In this document: positions 9,384 to 18,588 of the stretch, piece after piece
Numbering within the stretch: the first letter of the stretch is position 1
How the letters are laid out: each line of letters starts with the position of its first letter
From: Ancalomicrobiaceae bacterium
GTDB lineage: Bacteria; Pseudomonadota; Alphaproteobacteria; Rhizobiales; Ancalomicrobiaceae
NCBI GenBank assembly: GCA_031291575.1
Contig: JARLIT010000156.1
Location: 1 to 56,195 of the forward strand
Direction of reading: 5' to 3'
Length of the DNA stretch: 56,195 bases
Notes under the pieces: generated by a model
Told to the model about the DNA's origin: nothing
Seen by the model: the letters and a program-made list of their open reading frames with translations, nothing else
Databases searched by the model: none
Program-made: the position numbers and the translations under genes

Positions 9384-9408
9384 CGCTAACACTTTGTCAT
9401 GGTTAGCG
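9384..9408. promoter_or_regulatory. Inverted repeat CGCTAAC-N11-GTTAGCG upstream of cheZ
   Basis: Perfect 7-bp half-sites separated by 11 bp, in the AT-richer part of the intergenic region. Dimensions fit a dimeric repressor or activator site. No regulator assigned. Confidence 0.4.
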
Positions 9409-9564
9409 CAGCGTAAACGGGAACATGGTTTCCAAATTGACGATGGCCGCGGCAATTCCGCTTTGGCGCACGTGACGCTGCGACGTCTGCAACGACGCTG
9501 CCGGATTGCCAGCCAGCCGGGACATCTGCCGAGATTTGTTGCGCCGGAAACGGATTCTTTAATT

Positions 9565-9592
9565 CTAATAGTGTCTATTAGCGCTCTAGAGC
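9565..9592. promoter_or_regulatory. Adjacent palindromes CTAATAG-TGT-CTATTAG and GCTCTAGAGC before cheZ
   Basis: A perfect 7-bp inverted repeat with 3-bp spacer (9565-9581) is followed at once by a perfect 10-bp palindrome (9583-9592), 32 bp before the cheZ ATG. The position suggests an operator overlapping the promoter or start region. Confidence 0.45.
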
Positions 9593-9623
9593 ACACGTCG
9601 CTTCGGTGGTTCGGACGGTACCC

Positions 9624-10337
9624 ATGGCGCTAGTCAAGAAAGTATTCCGCGTAGAGGCCGTGTCGCGTAGCGAGGCTCCTGGTCCCGTTTTGGTCGATCG
9701 CAGCGAAGAACGCTATCTGCAGGTCTTGCAGGAACTGTCCGCCATGCGCCGCATCCTGCAACCGACGCAGGAGTTCAGCGAACAGGCCATGGCGCAGATC
9801 CGCCACGACCACGAAGAGGCGATGAAGATCAAAGGCGAGGTCGCCGCCGTATATGAGGCGATCAACCGGACGAAACGCGAGATCGCCACGCTGCACGTTT
9901 CCGGCTGCAACGGCCAGGAACTGTCGCGCGTCACCAACGAACTCGACGCGGTCGTCTCCGGCACCGAGAGCGCCACCGAGACGATCCTGCAAGTGGCCGA
10001 ACTCATCGACGACCGCGCCTCGACGCTCGGCGCCAAGCTCACCGGCCCCGACCACGGCCTCATCCAGGATATCCAGGACAACGTCGTCAACCTGTTCGAG
10101 GCCTGCAACTTCCAGGACCTGACCGGCCAGCGCATCACCAAGGTGGTCAACACGCTGCGCTTCGTCGAAGAACGCATCATCAAGATGATGGATATCTGGG
10201 GCGGCGTGGAGAAATTCCGCGAGATCGAGGTCGAGCTCGAGCACCGCATGGGCGACCAGGCGCTCTTGAACGGCCCGTCGCTCGAATCCGACCAGAACAT
10301 TGCGTCGCAGGATGATATCGACGCCCTGTTCGCCTGA
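9624..10337 (+). CDS. cheZ: Protein phosphatase CheZ (CheY-P phosphatase)
   Basis: A 237-residue helical protein. The CheZ active-site signature FQDLTGQ is at residues 163-169, placing D165 and Q169 at the spacing of E. coli CheZ D143 and Q147; Q inserts into CheY-P to drive hydrolysis. The C-terminal SQDDIDALFA resembles the amphipathic CheY-docking tail. Long helices before the active site would form the dimeric four-helix bundle. The start is taken as the ATG at 9624; a GTG six codons upstream is possible. No other chemotaxis or flagellar genes are nearby. Confidence 0.88.
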   Translation: MALVKKVFRVEAVSRSEAPGPVLVDRSEERYLQVLQELSAMRRILQPTQEFSEQAMAQIRHDHEEAMKIKGEVAAVYEAINRTKREIATLHVSGCNGQELSRVTNELDAVVSGTESATETILQVAELIDDRASTLGAKLTGPDHGLIQDIQDNVVNLFEACNFQDLTGQRITKVVNTLRFVEERIIKMMDIWGGVEKFREIEVELEHRMGDQALLNGPSLESDQNIASQDDIDALFA

Positions 10338-10361
10338 TCCTATCCAAGATGCAGTCGCCTT

Positions 10362-10397
10362 TCGGGCGCGGGGCGCTATTCTAGCTCCCGCGCCCGA
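10362..10397 (+). terminator. Probable rho-independent terminator after cheZ
   Basis: Perfect 11-bp GC-rich stem (TCGGGCGCGGG and complement) with a 14-nt loop, followed by TTTCGTT, 24 bp after the cheZ stop. Confidence 0.65.
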
Positions 10398-10444
10398 TTT
10401 CGTTCGGCCGGGCGACTATTCAAACTCGCGAGGGGAAACACGGT

Positions 10445-11113
10445 ATGACTGAGACACCGCCGGAAGGCCTGCGCATCGGCGCGGATGGGCGCTGCCGCTG
10501 CCAATGGGGCGCCGGCGACGATCTCTATTGCGCCTACCACGACACGGAATGGGGTCGGCCGGTCAAGGACGATACCAGACTGTTCGAGAAGATCTGCCTG
10601 GAAGGCTTCCAGTCGGGCCTCTCCTGGCTGACCATCCTCAGGAAACGCGAGAACTTCCGCCGCGCCTTCGCCGGCTTCGATCCGGCCGTCGTCGCCCGCT
10701 TCGGCGAGGCCGACGTTGAGCGCCTTCTCGCCGACTCTGGCATCATCCGGCATGCGGGAAAAATCCGCTCGACCATCAACAACGCCGCCCGCGCGCTGGA
10801 GATCCAGGCCGAATTCGGCTCGCTCGCCGCCTATGTCTGGAGTTTCGAGCCGGCGCCGGAAACGCGCCCGGCGGCCTACGACCGGGCGACGCTGATGGCG
10901 ATCACCACATCCTCCGAGCGCGTTGCCCTGTCGAAGGACTTGAAGAAGCGCGGCTGGTCCTTCGTCGGTCCAACCACGGTCTACGCGTTCCTGCAGGCGA
11001 TGGGGCTGGTCAACGACCACCTGGAGGGATGTTTCGTCCGCGCCGAGGCGCTCGCTCAACGCGCGGTGTTCGAGCCGCCACAGCGGCGACCGTCCACCCG
11101 CGCCTCAGCGTGA
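10445..11113 (+). CDS. tag: DNA-3-methyladenine glycosylase I
   Basis: A 222-residue Tag glycosylase that excises 3-methyladenine from alkylated DNA. The zinc ligands typical of Tag are visible: C19 and H32 in RCQWGAGDDLYCAYHDTEWG, and the HLEGC pair near residue 193. The GLSWLTILRKRENFR helix-hairpin region and PTTVYAFLQAMG segment are conserved. It carries about 20 extra residues at each end compared with E. coli Tag. Its last 9 bp overlap the tail of the convergent hisG gene. Confidence 0.94.
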   Translation: MTETPPEGLRIGADGRCRCQWGAGDDLYCAYHDTEWGRPVKDDTRLFEKICLEGFQSGLSWLTILRKRENFRRAFAGFDPAVVARFGEADVERLLADSGIIRHAGKIRSTINNAARALEIQAEFGSLAAYVWSFEPAPETRPAAYDRATLMAITTSSERVALSKDLKKRGWSFVGPTTVYAFLQAMGLVNDHLEGCFVRAEALAQRAVFEPPQRRPSTRASA

Positions 11114-12097
11114 CGCCGCTTTGCGCTCGACCGCCTCCTGGAGCGCAAAGGCCAGCGAATTGACGGACGAAAACACATATTCGAGCGCGGAGACGGTCAC
11201 CGTTTCCGCCCCGTGATCGCGCAACGCCCGCGCGATCGCCGCCACCTGCTTGACCGGCGCATGCAGCGTCAGCACCGTGGGGCCCTGCGTCGCGGTGCCA
11301 AATGGCAGGGTCGCGCCCAGGCTCACCGCCGCTGCCGCGGCCTCGGCGCCATCCGAGACGGCGGCGCGGATCTCCTTCACCGAGCGCGCCGCGGCTTCCG
11401 CCGAAATGCGATCGAGGATGGCATGGGCCCGGTCGCTGGCCTCCACCGACCAGGGCGCGGCCAATGAGGCGACGAGATAGGCCTGGCTCTTCAGCAGGGT
11501 ACCGTCGCTGAGCACTTTGAGGCTGTTCGCGGCGAGCGTCGAGCCGGTTGTGGTGATGTCGACGATCGCCTCGGCCGAACCGGCGGCGGGTGCACCCTCC
11601 GTCGCTCCGAGACTTTCGACGATGCGGTAGTCGGCGATGCCGTTCGCCGCAAAGTACCGCCGTGTCAGGTTCATGTACTTGGTGGCGATACGCATCTGCT
11701 GGCCGTTCCGCTGGCGGAATTCGGCCGAGATATCGGCAAGATCGGACATGGAGGCGACGTCGATCCAGGCCATCGGCACGGCGACGACGACATTGGCGAA
11801 GCCGAAGCCTAGAGGCGTGACGAGATGCACCTTGTCTTCGTAGTGGACGATCGTCTCGTGGATCAGGTCGAGCCCGGTCACACCGAAGTGCACGTTGCCG
11901 AGCGCCAGTTCCTTGGAGATCTCGGAAGCCGACAGGAAGGCCACCTCGACGCCAGGAACTCCCCCCAGTTCGCCCCGGTAGTTGCGGTCGCCACCGGGCT
12001 GCAGGACGGAGAGACCGGCACGACGGAAGAAGTCGTTGGTGTTCTCCTGCAGGCGACCCTTGGAGGGGATGGCGATAATCAGATCGGCATGGCTCAT
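11105..12097 (-). CDS. hisG: ATP phosphoribosyltransferase, catalytic subunit
   Basis: A 330-residue HisG, the first enzyme of histidine synthesis (ATP + PRPP to phosphoribosyl-ATP). The N-terminal catalytic part begins ADLIIAIPSKGRL and includes the PRPP loop near EAIVDITTTGSTLAANSL. It is longer than the 220-residue short form, and residues 230-330 resemble a C-terminal regulatory extension (APVKQVAAIARALRDHGAETVTVS). Even so, it sits next to hisZ, the partner normally associated with the short form. The start overlaps the hisZ stop as TGATG; the longer frame to 12157 lies inside hisZ. Confidence 0.92.
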   Translation of the reverse strand: MSHADLIIAIPSKGRLQENTNDFFRRAGLSVLQPGGDRNYRGELGGVPGVEVAFLSASEISKELALGNVHFGVTGLDLIHETIVHYEDKVHLVTPLGFGFANVVVAVPMAWIDVASMSDLADISAEFRQRNGQQMRIATKYMNLTRRYFAANGIADYRIVESLGATEGAPAAGSAEAIVDITTTGSTLAANSLKVLSDGTLLKSQAYLVASLAAPWSVEASDRAHAILDRISAEAAARSVKEIRAAVSDGAEAAAAAVSLGATLPFGTATQGPTVLTLHAPVKQVAAIARALRDHGAETVTVSALEYVFSSVNSLAFALQEAVERKAASR

Positions 12098-13419
12098 CAG
12101 CTGAAATCCGACAGATCGATATCGACGTCGAGCTCGAGCGACAGGCGATCGAGCCACATGGAGAAACCGATCGCCGGCACCATCTCGGCGGCGCCCAGGC
12201 GCTGCAGCAGGCCGTCGTAGCGACCGCCGCCGATGACAACCTGCTTGTTCTCGTCGTCGGGATCGCGCATTTCGAAGACGAAGCCGGTGTAGTAGTCGAA
12301 CTGGCGGCCGAAATCGGCGGCGAACTGCAGGTTCGACGGCTCGATGCCGCAGGCCCGCATGGCCCGGAGCCGGGCGCGGAACGTCGACAGCGCCAGATCG
12401 AGATCGAGGCCGGTCTCCAGGCGGAAGACATCAAGCGCATCGGCTGCGGCATCCGGATCGCCGGCGATGTCGAGAAAGCGCTTCAGGATCTCCGCCTTTT
12501 CGGGCGACAGGCCACCTTCGGCCGAGAGCGCAGCCTGTTCGAGGAACCGCTCGGCGATTTCGTGCGCGGTGCGGCCGCCGACGGCCTTGATGCCGGCGAT
12601 GGCAAGCAAGTCTTCGACCACCTCGCGTGCCGCCGCCGCATCGGCGTTGGCGAGCGCCCCGAGGAAACCGGCATGGGCGAGGAGTTCGGACGAGGAACCG
12701 GCGACCAGCCGGTCGATGGTCTCGTTCAGTTTCGTCCGATCACCGAAACTGGCCCGCAGCCGGCGCCGCCAGGCCTGCGGCAGGTTGAGCGCCTCGAGAA
12801 GCGCGGAAAACAGCCCCTCGTCACCGATCCTGACCTCCGGATCGACCAGGCCGAACACCTCGAGCGCATCGAAGGCAAGGCGCAGCATCTCGGCATCGGT
12901 CAGCGGCCGATCCTCGTCGCCGAAGCGCTCGAACCCGGCCTGTTCGAATTCGCCCGTCTCGCCCGCCTGCTGGCGGAAGACGGGTCCGTGATAGGCGAGC
13001 GCGGCCTGTTCGCCGACAAGGCCGGCATCGATATAGAGCCGGCAGACGGGAATGGTGAAATCAGGCCTGAGGCAATATTCGTTGCCCTCGGCGTCCGTGG
13101 TGATGAACAGGCGGCGGCGGATGTCCTCACCGGCGGTGTCGATGAACAGCGAGGCCTGCTGCAAAACCGGCACGTCGACCAGTTCGGCGCCGGAATCCTC
13201 GAACAGATCGGTCAGATCGGAGATCGGATCGATGTCGTCGATGTAGGCGTCGATATCCTCGATGTCCTCGAACTCGACCGCTGGCGCCGCCTTCTGGCCG
13301 AAGAACTTGTCGACGATCGCCTCCGGGTTCAACTCGTCCGGCAATGTCTTGCGCTCGACGCGCGGCCGCGTCGGCCGTTTCGGCTTTTCCGGCGTCTTGT
13401 CGCTCTTGCGGGCAGCCAT
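12097..13419 (-). CDS. hisZ: ATP phosphoribosyltransferase regulatory subunit HisZ
   Basis: A 440-residue HisRS-like protein without synthetase function that partners HisG. Class II core segments are visible (ASLFIDTAGEDIRRRLFITTD, FTIPVCRLYI, and [14 protein letters not shown] near the end). It has an unusual N-terminal extension of about 65 residues: a basic stretch (residues 1-24, ten Lys/Arg), then an acidic stretch (EFEDIEDIDAYIDDID) before homology begins. The ATG at 13419 has an ideal AGGAGG site; the extension is therefore translated. It lies 17 bp after hisS. Confidence 0.88.
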   Translation of the reverse strand: MAARKSDKTPEKPKRPTRPRVERKTLPDELNPEAIVDKFFGQKAAPAVEFEDIEDIDAYIDDIDPISDLTDLFEDSGAELVDVPVLQQASLFIDTAGEDIRRRLFITTDAEGNEYCLRPDFTIPVCRLYIDAGLVGEQAALAYHGPVFRQQAGETGEFEQAGFERFGDEDRPLTDAEMLRLAFDALEVFGLVDPEVRIGDEGLFSALLEALNLPQAWRRRLRASFGDRTKLNETIDRLVAGSSSELLAHAGFLGALANADAAAAREVVEDLLAIAGIKAVGGRTAHEIAERFLEQAALSAEGGLSPEKAEILKRFLDIAGDPDAAADALDVFRLETGLDLDLALSTFRARLRAMRACGIEPSNLQFAADFGRQFDYYTGFVFEMRDPDDENKQVVIGGGRYDGLLQRLGAAEMVPAIGFSMWLDRLSLELDVDIDLSDFS

Positions 13420-13436
13420 CAGAAACCTCCTCGACG

Positions 13437-15029
13437 CTATTCGGTGCGGTAGCGGGCCAGAATGTCGGCGACCGCCCCGACCATGGCGGAGACCGGCACG
13501 GTAACCTGCGCCGGGCGGCTCTCGCGCCATTCCTTGTTATCGGTGATGCCGGCCGAGAGCCGTGCGCCCTCGACCAGATCCTTCAATTGGACGACGCCAT
13601 TCTCACGTTCGTTCGACCCCTGGATGACGACGCAGGGAGCCTTGCGGCGGTCGGCATATTTCATCTGCGCCTTCATGCCGGAGGCGCCGAGATACATCTC
13701 CGCGGCGATGCCGCCATGGCGCAACGCCGTGACAAGGGCCTGATAGGCCGCGGTTTCAGCCTTGTCCATGACGAGAACGACGACGGGGCCATGCGTCTCG
13801 CCTAACCCCAGGATCGGCGACTTGATCGCCTTCAGCGCTGCCATCAGGCGTGAGACGCCGATGGAAAAGCCAGTCGCGGGAACAGGTTCAGGAAGGAAGC
13901 GCGAGACCAGCCCATCGTAGCGGCCACCACCGCCGACCGAGCCGAAGCGCACGATCTGGCCGTCGTCGTTGGGCACTTCGAAGGTGAGTTCGGCCTCGTA
14001 GACCGGGCCGGTGTAATATTCCAGCCCGCGCACCACCGAGGGGTCGATGCGGATGCGGCCGTCGTTATAGGCGCCGGCCGACACCAGCTGCCAGATCTCC
14101 TTGAGTTCGGCCGCCCCTTCGAGGCCGCGCGCGGAGCCTTGCAGATTGTCGGTCAGGCCGGCGATAATGCCGCGAGCCCGCATCGTCTCGTGCGCGGCTC
14201 CCGAAAACACGCCGACCTTGGCGCCCTCGGCCAGCACGGGGTTGTGGTCGCGCACAGCTTCGACGCGGGCGTCCATCTCGAACAGCGCCAGCACCCTGGC
14301 GATCTGCTCATCGCTCAAGCCGGCACCCTTGGTGAAATCGCCGCTGTCGTCCTTGCGGCCCTCGCCGAGGAGCAAGCGAACGCCGTCGATGCCGAGGCGG
14401 TCCAGCTTGTCGATGGCCCTCAGGACAGTGAGGCGCTTTCCCGCATCTTCGGGGGCTCCGAGGCCGATCGCCTCCATCACGCCGTCGAGCACCTTGCGGT
14501 TGTTGACCTTCACCACATACTGGCCGCGCTTCAGCCCCAGGGCCTCCAGCGTATCGGCCATCAGCATGCATATCTCGGCGTCCGCCGCGACGCTCGCCGA
14601 TCCGACGATGTCGGCATCGAACTGCATGAACTGGCGGAAGCGGCCGGGGCCGGGCTTCTCGTTGCGGAACACCCAGCCATTGCGATAGCTGCGATAGGGC
14701 TTCGCCAGCTTGTCCCAGGATTCCGCGGCGAAACGAGCCAGAGGCGCGGTCAGGTCGTAACGCAACGACAGCCACTGCTCGTCGTCGTCCTGGAACGAAA
14801 ACACGCCCTCGTTTGGCCGGTCCTGGTCGGGGAGGAACTTGCCGAGCGCATCGGTGTATTCGATGAGCGGGGTCTCGACCGGTTCGAAGCCATAGAGCTC
14901 ATACTGGGCTCGGATCTTGGCGAGCATCTTCTCCGTCGCCTTGATCTCCTCGGGCCCACGGTCGACGAGCCCGCGCGGCAGCCGCGCCTTCAGAGTCTCG
15001 GGAGATGCCATTTCATTTGATCCGTTCAT
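13437..15029 (-). CDS. hisS: Histidyl-tRNA synthetase
   Basis: A 530-residue class II synthetase charging tRNA-His. Motif 2 is around [23 protein letters not shown], with the [12 protein letters not shown] block before it and the histidine-binding segment [14 protein letters not shown] later. The [13 protein letters not shown] segment and C-terminal anticodon domain ([12 protein letters not shown] onward) follow. Length fits the rhizobial type, longer than in E. coli. ATGs at 15029 and 15011 are both possible. It is followed by hisZ and hisG, a known alphaproteobacterial order. Confidence 0.95.
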   Translation of the reverse strand: MNGSNEMASPETLKARLPRGLVDRGPEEIKATEKMLAKIRAQYELYGFEPVETPLIEYTDALGKFLPDQDRPNEGVFSFQDDDEQWLSLRYDLTAPLARFAAESWDKLAKPYRSYRNGWVFRNEKPGPGRFRQFMQFDADIVGSASVAADAEICMLMADTLEALGLKRGQYVVKVNNRKVLDGVMEAIGLGAPEDAGKRLTVLRAIDKLDRLGIDGVRLLLGEGRKDDSGDFTKGAGLSDEQIARVLALFEMDARVEAVRDHNPVLAEGAKVGVFSGAAHETMRARGIIAGLTDNLQGSARGLEGAAELKEIWQLVSAGAYNDGRIRIDPSVVRGLEYYTGPVYEAELTFEVPNDDGQIVRFGSVGGGGRYDGLVSRFLPEPVPATGFSIGVSRLMAALKAIKSPILGLGETHGPVVVLVMDKAETAAYQALVTALRHGGIAAEMYLGASGMKAQMKYADRRKAPCVVIQGSNERENGVVQLKDLVEGARLSAGITDNKEWRESRPAQVTVPVSAMVGAVADILARYRTE

Positions 15030-15089
15030 ACAAATCTATGTGGGTTCGGTGCTAGCGCATCGCCATGGCCGCGGCAAGGCGGGGATCGC

Positions 15090-15950
15090 CTACCATTTCA
15101 ACCGGGCGAGCACAGCGCGCGCGGAAAGCCCTTCGGCGGTGAGCCTTGCCCGGACCTTGGCGATGTCGGGGGCGTCAGCATCGCCGAAATCCGCGGCATG
15201 GATGCCCGCGGTGATGAACAGGAGATCGAGCCCCTCGGCGATGGCGCCGCGGCCGTCGGTCGGCAGTCCGTCACCGATGGCGAGCACTTCGCTCGTCGCC
15301 AGCGGCCGGCCGGCGAGTGCGTCGAGCCGCGCCCGCGCCTGCGCATAGATCGGATTGTGCGGTTTGCCGAGGAGGTCGACCTTGCCGCCGAGTTCGACAT
15401 AGAGCCGGGCGAGCGAGCCGGCACACCAGACGAGCCTATGGCCGCGCTCGACCACGATGTCGGGATTGGCGCAGATGAGCGGCACATTCAGCCGGGCGAA
15501 CTCGGCAAGGCGGGCACGGTAGTCCTCCGGGCCTTCCGTCTCGTCGTCGGTAAGGCCGGTGACGACGAGGGCGTCGGCCTCTGCCGGCTCGCTCACTTCC
15601 GCGATGTCGAGCCCGGCGATGAGCACCCTGTCACGTTCCGGGCCGATGTAGGCAATGGAACGATGCGGCCCATCCGCCAGCCACTCGCGGGTGACGTCGC
15701 CGGACGTGACGATTTCGTCGTAGGCGTCACCGGAAATGCCGAACTTCTTCAGCTGCTCGTGGATCGGCGCATTCGGCCGCGGCGCATTGGTGATGAGAAC
15801 GACGCGCCCCCCTGTCGCGCGGTAGTTCACCAGCGCCTCGACCGCCGCCGGGAAGGCCGCGACACCATTGTGTACGACGCCCCAGATGTCGGAGAGGATG
15901 CCGCGGTAGTCGCGGGCGAGCGTGGAGAGACCGGGGATCAGCTCGGACAT
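15090..15950 (-). CDS. HAD superfamily IIA phosphatase (TIGR01459-like)
   Basis: A 286-residue HAD phosphatase of the NagD/IIA type. Motif I is degenerate in form but characteristic of the subgroup: ILSDIWGVVHNG, with the nucleophile Asp followed by IWG. Motif II is VVLITNAPRP, and the later GKPHNPIYAQA and IGDGLPTDGRGA segments supply the Lys and acidic metal ligands. The substrate is unknown; relatives dephosphorylate small sugar or nucleotide phosphates. It is 60 bp upstream of hisS on the same strand and may be co-transcribed. The ATG at 15950 is chosen over a frame to 16001. Confidence 0.88.
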   Translation of the reverse strand: MSELIPGLSTLARDYRGILSDIWGVVHNGVAAFPAAVEALVNYRATGGRVVLITNAPRPNAPIHEQLKKFGISGDAYDEIVTSGDVTREWLADGPHRSIAYIGPERDRVLIAGLDIAEVSEPAEADALVVTGLTDDETEGPEDYRARLAEFARLNVPLICANPDIVVERGHRLVWCAGSLARLYVELGGKVDLLGKPHNPIYAQARARLDALAGRPLATSEVLAIGDGLPTDGRGAIAEGLDLLFITAGIHAADFGDADAPDIAKVRARLTAEGLSARAVLARLKW

Positions 15951-16119
15951 CGGCGGACTTTCAGGTTCACAGGCCGCACTGGCGCGCGGCGGCCGCCGCA
16001 AATTCTGTCGGCGCCCATCCCTTAAAGGTCCGGCGATCCCGGTTCAAGGACGCTGGCAGAGCCACCCCTTCCCCAGCGCCCCCGAATCCGCGACAATCGC
16101 CGCCTTCGAGGATCATGCC

Positions 16120-18126
16120 ATGCCCAGTGCCGTCGTCCGCCAGTTGTCGGAAGGAACCATCAACCGCATTGCCGCCGGCGAGGTGATCGAGCGACCGGCG
16201 AGCGTCATCAAGGAACTGGTGGAGAATTCCATCGATGCCGGCGCTTCCCGCATCGATATCGTCACGGCCGGTGGCGGCAAGACGCTCTTAAGGGTGACCG
16301 ACGACGGCGCCGGCATGACGCGCGAGGATCTCGTGCTGGCGGTCGAGCGACACTGCACCTCGAAGCTCACCGATGAGACGCTGACCTCGATCGCTACGCT
16401 CGGCTTTCGCGGCGAGGCGTTGCCGTCGATCGGCGCGGTCGGCCGGCTGACAATCTCCACGCGGCATGCATCGGAGCCGCACGGCTGGGAGATCCAACTC
16501 GACGGCGGGCTGAAGTCCGAGCCGCGCCCGGCCGGACTGACGATCGGCAGCCGCGTCGAGGTGCGCGACCTGTTCTTCTCGACGCCGGCGCGGCTGAAGT
16601 TCCTGCGCGGCGAACGAGCGGAATCGGCGGCCATCACCGAGATCGTGCGGCGCTTGGCACTGTCGCGGCCCGATATCCGCTTCTCGCTGTCCGGCTCCGA
16701 CCGCTCGAGCCTGTCGTTTCCGGCCGCCCAGGGCGACGAGGCACGGCTGACCCGCATCGCGCAGGTGATCGGCGAGGACTTCGCCGAGAATTCGGTCGTC
16801 GTCGCGGCGGAGCACGACGGCATCCGCCTCACCGGTTTCGCTGGCCTACCGACCTTCCATCGCGCGCAGGCGACGCACCAGTTCATGACGGTCAACGGCC
16901 GGCCGGTCCGGGACCGGCTGCTGATCGGCGCGCTCAGAGGCGCCTATGCCGACGTGATGGCGTCGGACCGACATCCAGTCGTCGTCATCGACGTCGAACT
17001 CCCCCCCGACGAGGTCGACGTCAACGTGCATCCGACCAAGGCCGATGTCCGCTTCCGCGACGCCCAGACGGTCAGGTCGCTGGTCGTGTCCGGCATCCGC
17101 GCGGCGCTGGCCGCAGCCGGGCATCGGGCCTCGAGCACCGGCGGACGGGCAACGCTCGCCGCGCTCAGGCCCGGGTTCGAACCGGCACCGGCCTATCCCG
17201 GCCAGGCACCCCGCCCCGCTGCCTTCGTCGACGGCCGCCACCGGGCTGCATCCGCGCCGGTCAGGGGCGGATGGACGAATGGGCCGGGCACATGGGGATC
17301 CGCGCAGCAAGGCACCTGGGACTGGCGGCTGCAGGCGCCGCCGGAGGCATCCGGCCAGGATGTCGCGGCAACCGATGCCGCTGGTGCCGGGTTCGGGGGT
17401 GAGGAGGCGTCGGGGGCTGAATTCGCCGAGGCACAGCAGGCGGCGTGGTCCGATGCGGCCGAGACGCGGCTGCTGCCGCTTGCGGACATCGCCCTGCCCT
17501 CGGCCGACACGCGGGCGAACGCCGAGCCGAACCCTGGTCTCGAGGCGCGTCCCCTCGGTGCCGCCAGGGCCCAGTTGCACGAGAACTACATCCTCACCCA
17601 GACACGCGACGGATTGATCATCGTCGACGCCCATGCGGCGCACGAGCGTCTGACCTACGAGCGGTTGAAACGTCAGGCGCGCGAGGCCGGCATCGCCCGA
17701 CAGATGCTGCTGATCCCGGAAATCGTCGAGATGCCCGAGGAGGACGTCGAACGGCTTCTCGCCGCAGCCGGCGAGCTGGAGGCGGCCGGCCTCGTCGTCG
17801 AGAGTTTTGGGGCAACGGCGGTTGCCGTGCGAGAGACCCCGGCGCTCGTCGGCAAATTCGACATCGCCGGCACACTCGCCGACATCGCCGACGATCTGGC
17901 CGAGACCGGCTCGACGTCGCGGATCGAGGCGCGCATCGACCGCGTCCTATCGCTGATGGCCTGCCACGGCTCGGTCAGGAGCGGCCGGCGGCTGAGACCC
18001 GAAGAGATGGACGCGCTCCTGCGCGAAATGGAGGTGACGCCCAATTCCGGCCAGTGCAATCACGGCAGGCCAACCTGGGTGGAACTGAAGCTGACCGACA
18101 TCGAGCGGCTGTTCGGGCGATCCTGA
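16120..18126 (+). CDS. mutL: DNA mismatch repair protein MutL
   Basis: A 668-residue MutL. The GHKL ATPase signatures are complete: ENSIDAGASRIDIV, DDGAGM and GFRGEALPSIGAVGRL. The transducer domain contains VNGRPVRDRLL and DVNVHPTKADVRF. A low-complexity Gly/Ala/Pro linker (about residues 330-470) leads to the C-terminal dimerisation domain (ARAQLHENYILTQTRDG onward), ending with ACHGSVRSGR and PNSGQCNHGRPTWV. I did not see a clear DQHAxxE endonuclease motif: IIVDAHAAHERLTYE has DAHAAHE at the corresponding place. The endonuclease status is therefore worth checking. Confidence 0.96.
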   Translation: MPSAVVRQLSEGTINRIAAGEVIERPASVIKELVENSIDAGASRIDIVTAGGGKTLLRVTDDGAGMTREDLVLAVERHCTSKLTDETLTSIATLGFRGEALPSIGAVGRLTISTRHASEPHGWEIQLDGGLKSEPRPAGLTIGSRVEVRDLFFSTPARLKFLRGERAESAAITEIVRRLALSRPDIRFSLSGSDRSSLSFPAAQGDEARLTRIAQVIGEDFAENSVVVAAEHDGIRLTGFAGLPTFHRAQATHQFMTVNGRPVRDRLLIGALRGAYADVMASDRHPVVVIDVELPPDEVDVNVHPTKADVRFRDAQTVRSLVVSGIRAALAAAGHRASSTGGRATLAALRPGFEPAPAYPGQAPRPAAFVDGRHRAASAPVRGGWTNGPGTWGSAQQGTWDWRLQAPPEASGQDVAATDAAGAGFGGEEASGAEFAEAQQAAWSDAAETRLLPLADIALPSADTRANAEPNPGLEARPLGAARAQLHENYILTQTRDGLIIVDAHAAHERLTYERLKRQAREAGIARQMLLIPEIVEMPEEDVERLLAAAGELEAAGLVVESFGATAVAVRETPALVGKFDIAGTLADIADDLAETGSTSRIEARIDRVLSLMACHGSVRSGRRLRPEEMDALLREMEVTPNSGQCNHGRPTWVELKLTDIERLFGRS

Positions 18127-18168
18127 CGCCTGAGCTCAGGCGAACGGCGCCGGGATCTCTCCGGCGCC
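18127..18168 (+). terminator. Two adjacent hairpins after mutL
   Basis: A perfect 16-bp palindrome (18127-18142) directly after the mutL stop, followed by an 8-bp stem GGCGCCGG with a 7-nt loop (18146-18168). No T-run follows. Probably a transcription end or 3'-protection structure rather than a classical terminator. Confidence 0.4.
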
Positions 18169-18261
18169 GCTGATCGGCTTCAACGATGCGGAGCAGTCAG
18201 TGCGGCGATACCGCTTCGGGCAGGATGCTCCTGCGCTCAGGCGCCGTCTGCGACCGCAATC

Positions 18262-18588
18262 TCAATTGTCGCTGTCGTAGTACTTCTTGCACTCGATGAT
18301 CCAATCGCCGTCGGTGATCTGGTTGGTGTAGGAGCGGCACAACAGCGGCATGCTGCTCTTCGGCACTTTGGGCTTGGCACAGTTCACGCCGCGTGGGCAA
18401 TAACTGTTGGCGAAGATGGGATTATTGCCGTTCGTCCCAGTGCCGGGAGTGCCGGGCGATGACGGCGACGACGACGACGACGGGCCGGTGCGCGCGGCCA
18501 ACGCCTCGGTGGCGCCGAGGAACGGCGTGGCGAGCGTTGCGGCCAACGACAGCGCCAGAGCGCCGGCAAGGAAATGGGTGCTAAACAT
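18262..18588 (-). CDS. Small secreted Cys-containing protein of unknown function
   Basis: A 108-residue protein with a Sec signal peptide (about residues 1-31, ending EALA-AR). A Ser/Gly/Pro/Thr-rich linker (residues 34-57) leads to a compact C-terminal part with four cysteines (YCPRGVNC, LLCRSY, IIECKKYY), suggesting two disulfides. Family not recognised. Its start lies 10 nt from a 12-bp inverted repeat that overlaps the likely ribosome-binding site (see the separate feature). Confidence 0.65.
   Translation of the reverse strand: MFSTHFLAGALALSLAATLATPFLGATEALAARTGPSSSSSPSSPGTPGTGTNGNNPIFANSYCPRGVNCAKPKVPKSSMPLLCRSYTNQITDGDWIIECKKYYDSDN

Larger units (their letters stand above)
9024..9623. 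other. 600-bp intergenic region upstream of cheZ, with several palindromes
   Basis: Separates divergent L,D-transpeptidase and cheZ genes. The part nearest the transpeptidase is GC-rich and featureless. From about 9350 it becomes AT-richer and holds three palindromes listed separately. An open frame across it (9040-9633) has no recognisable protein features and poor codon character, so I treat the region as non-coding. Confidence 0.55.

Noticed and set aside
9040..9633. Possible gene in the 600-bp region upstream of cheZ
   Set aside because: No ribosome-binding site, no family features, and it runs through the palindromic control region into cheZ.
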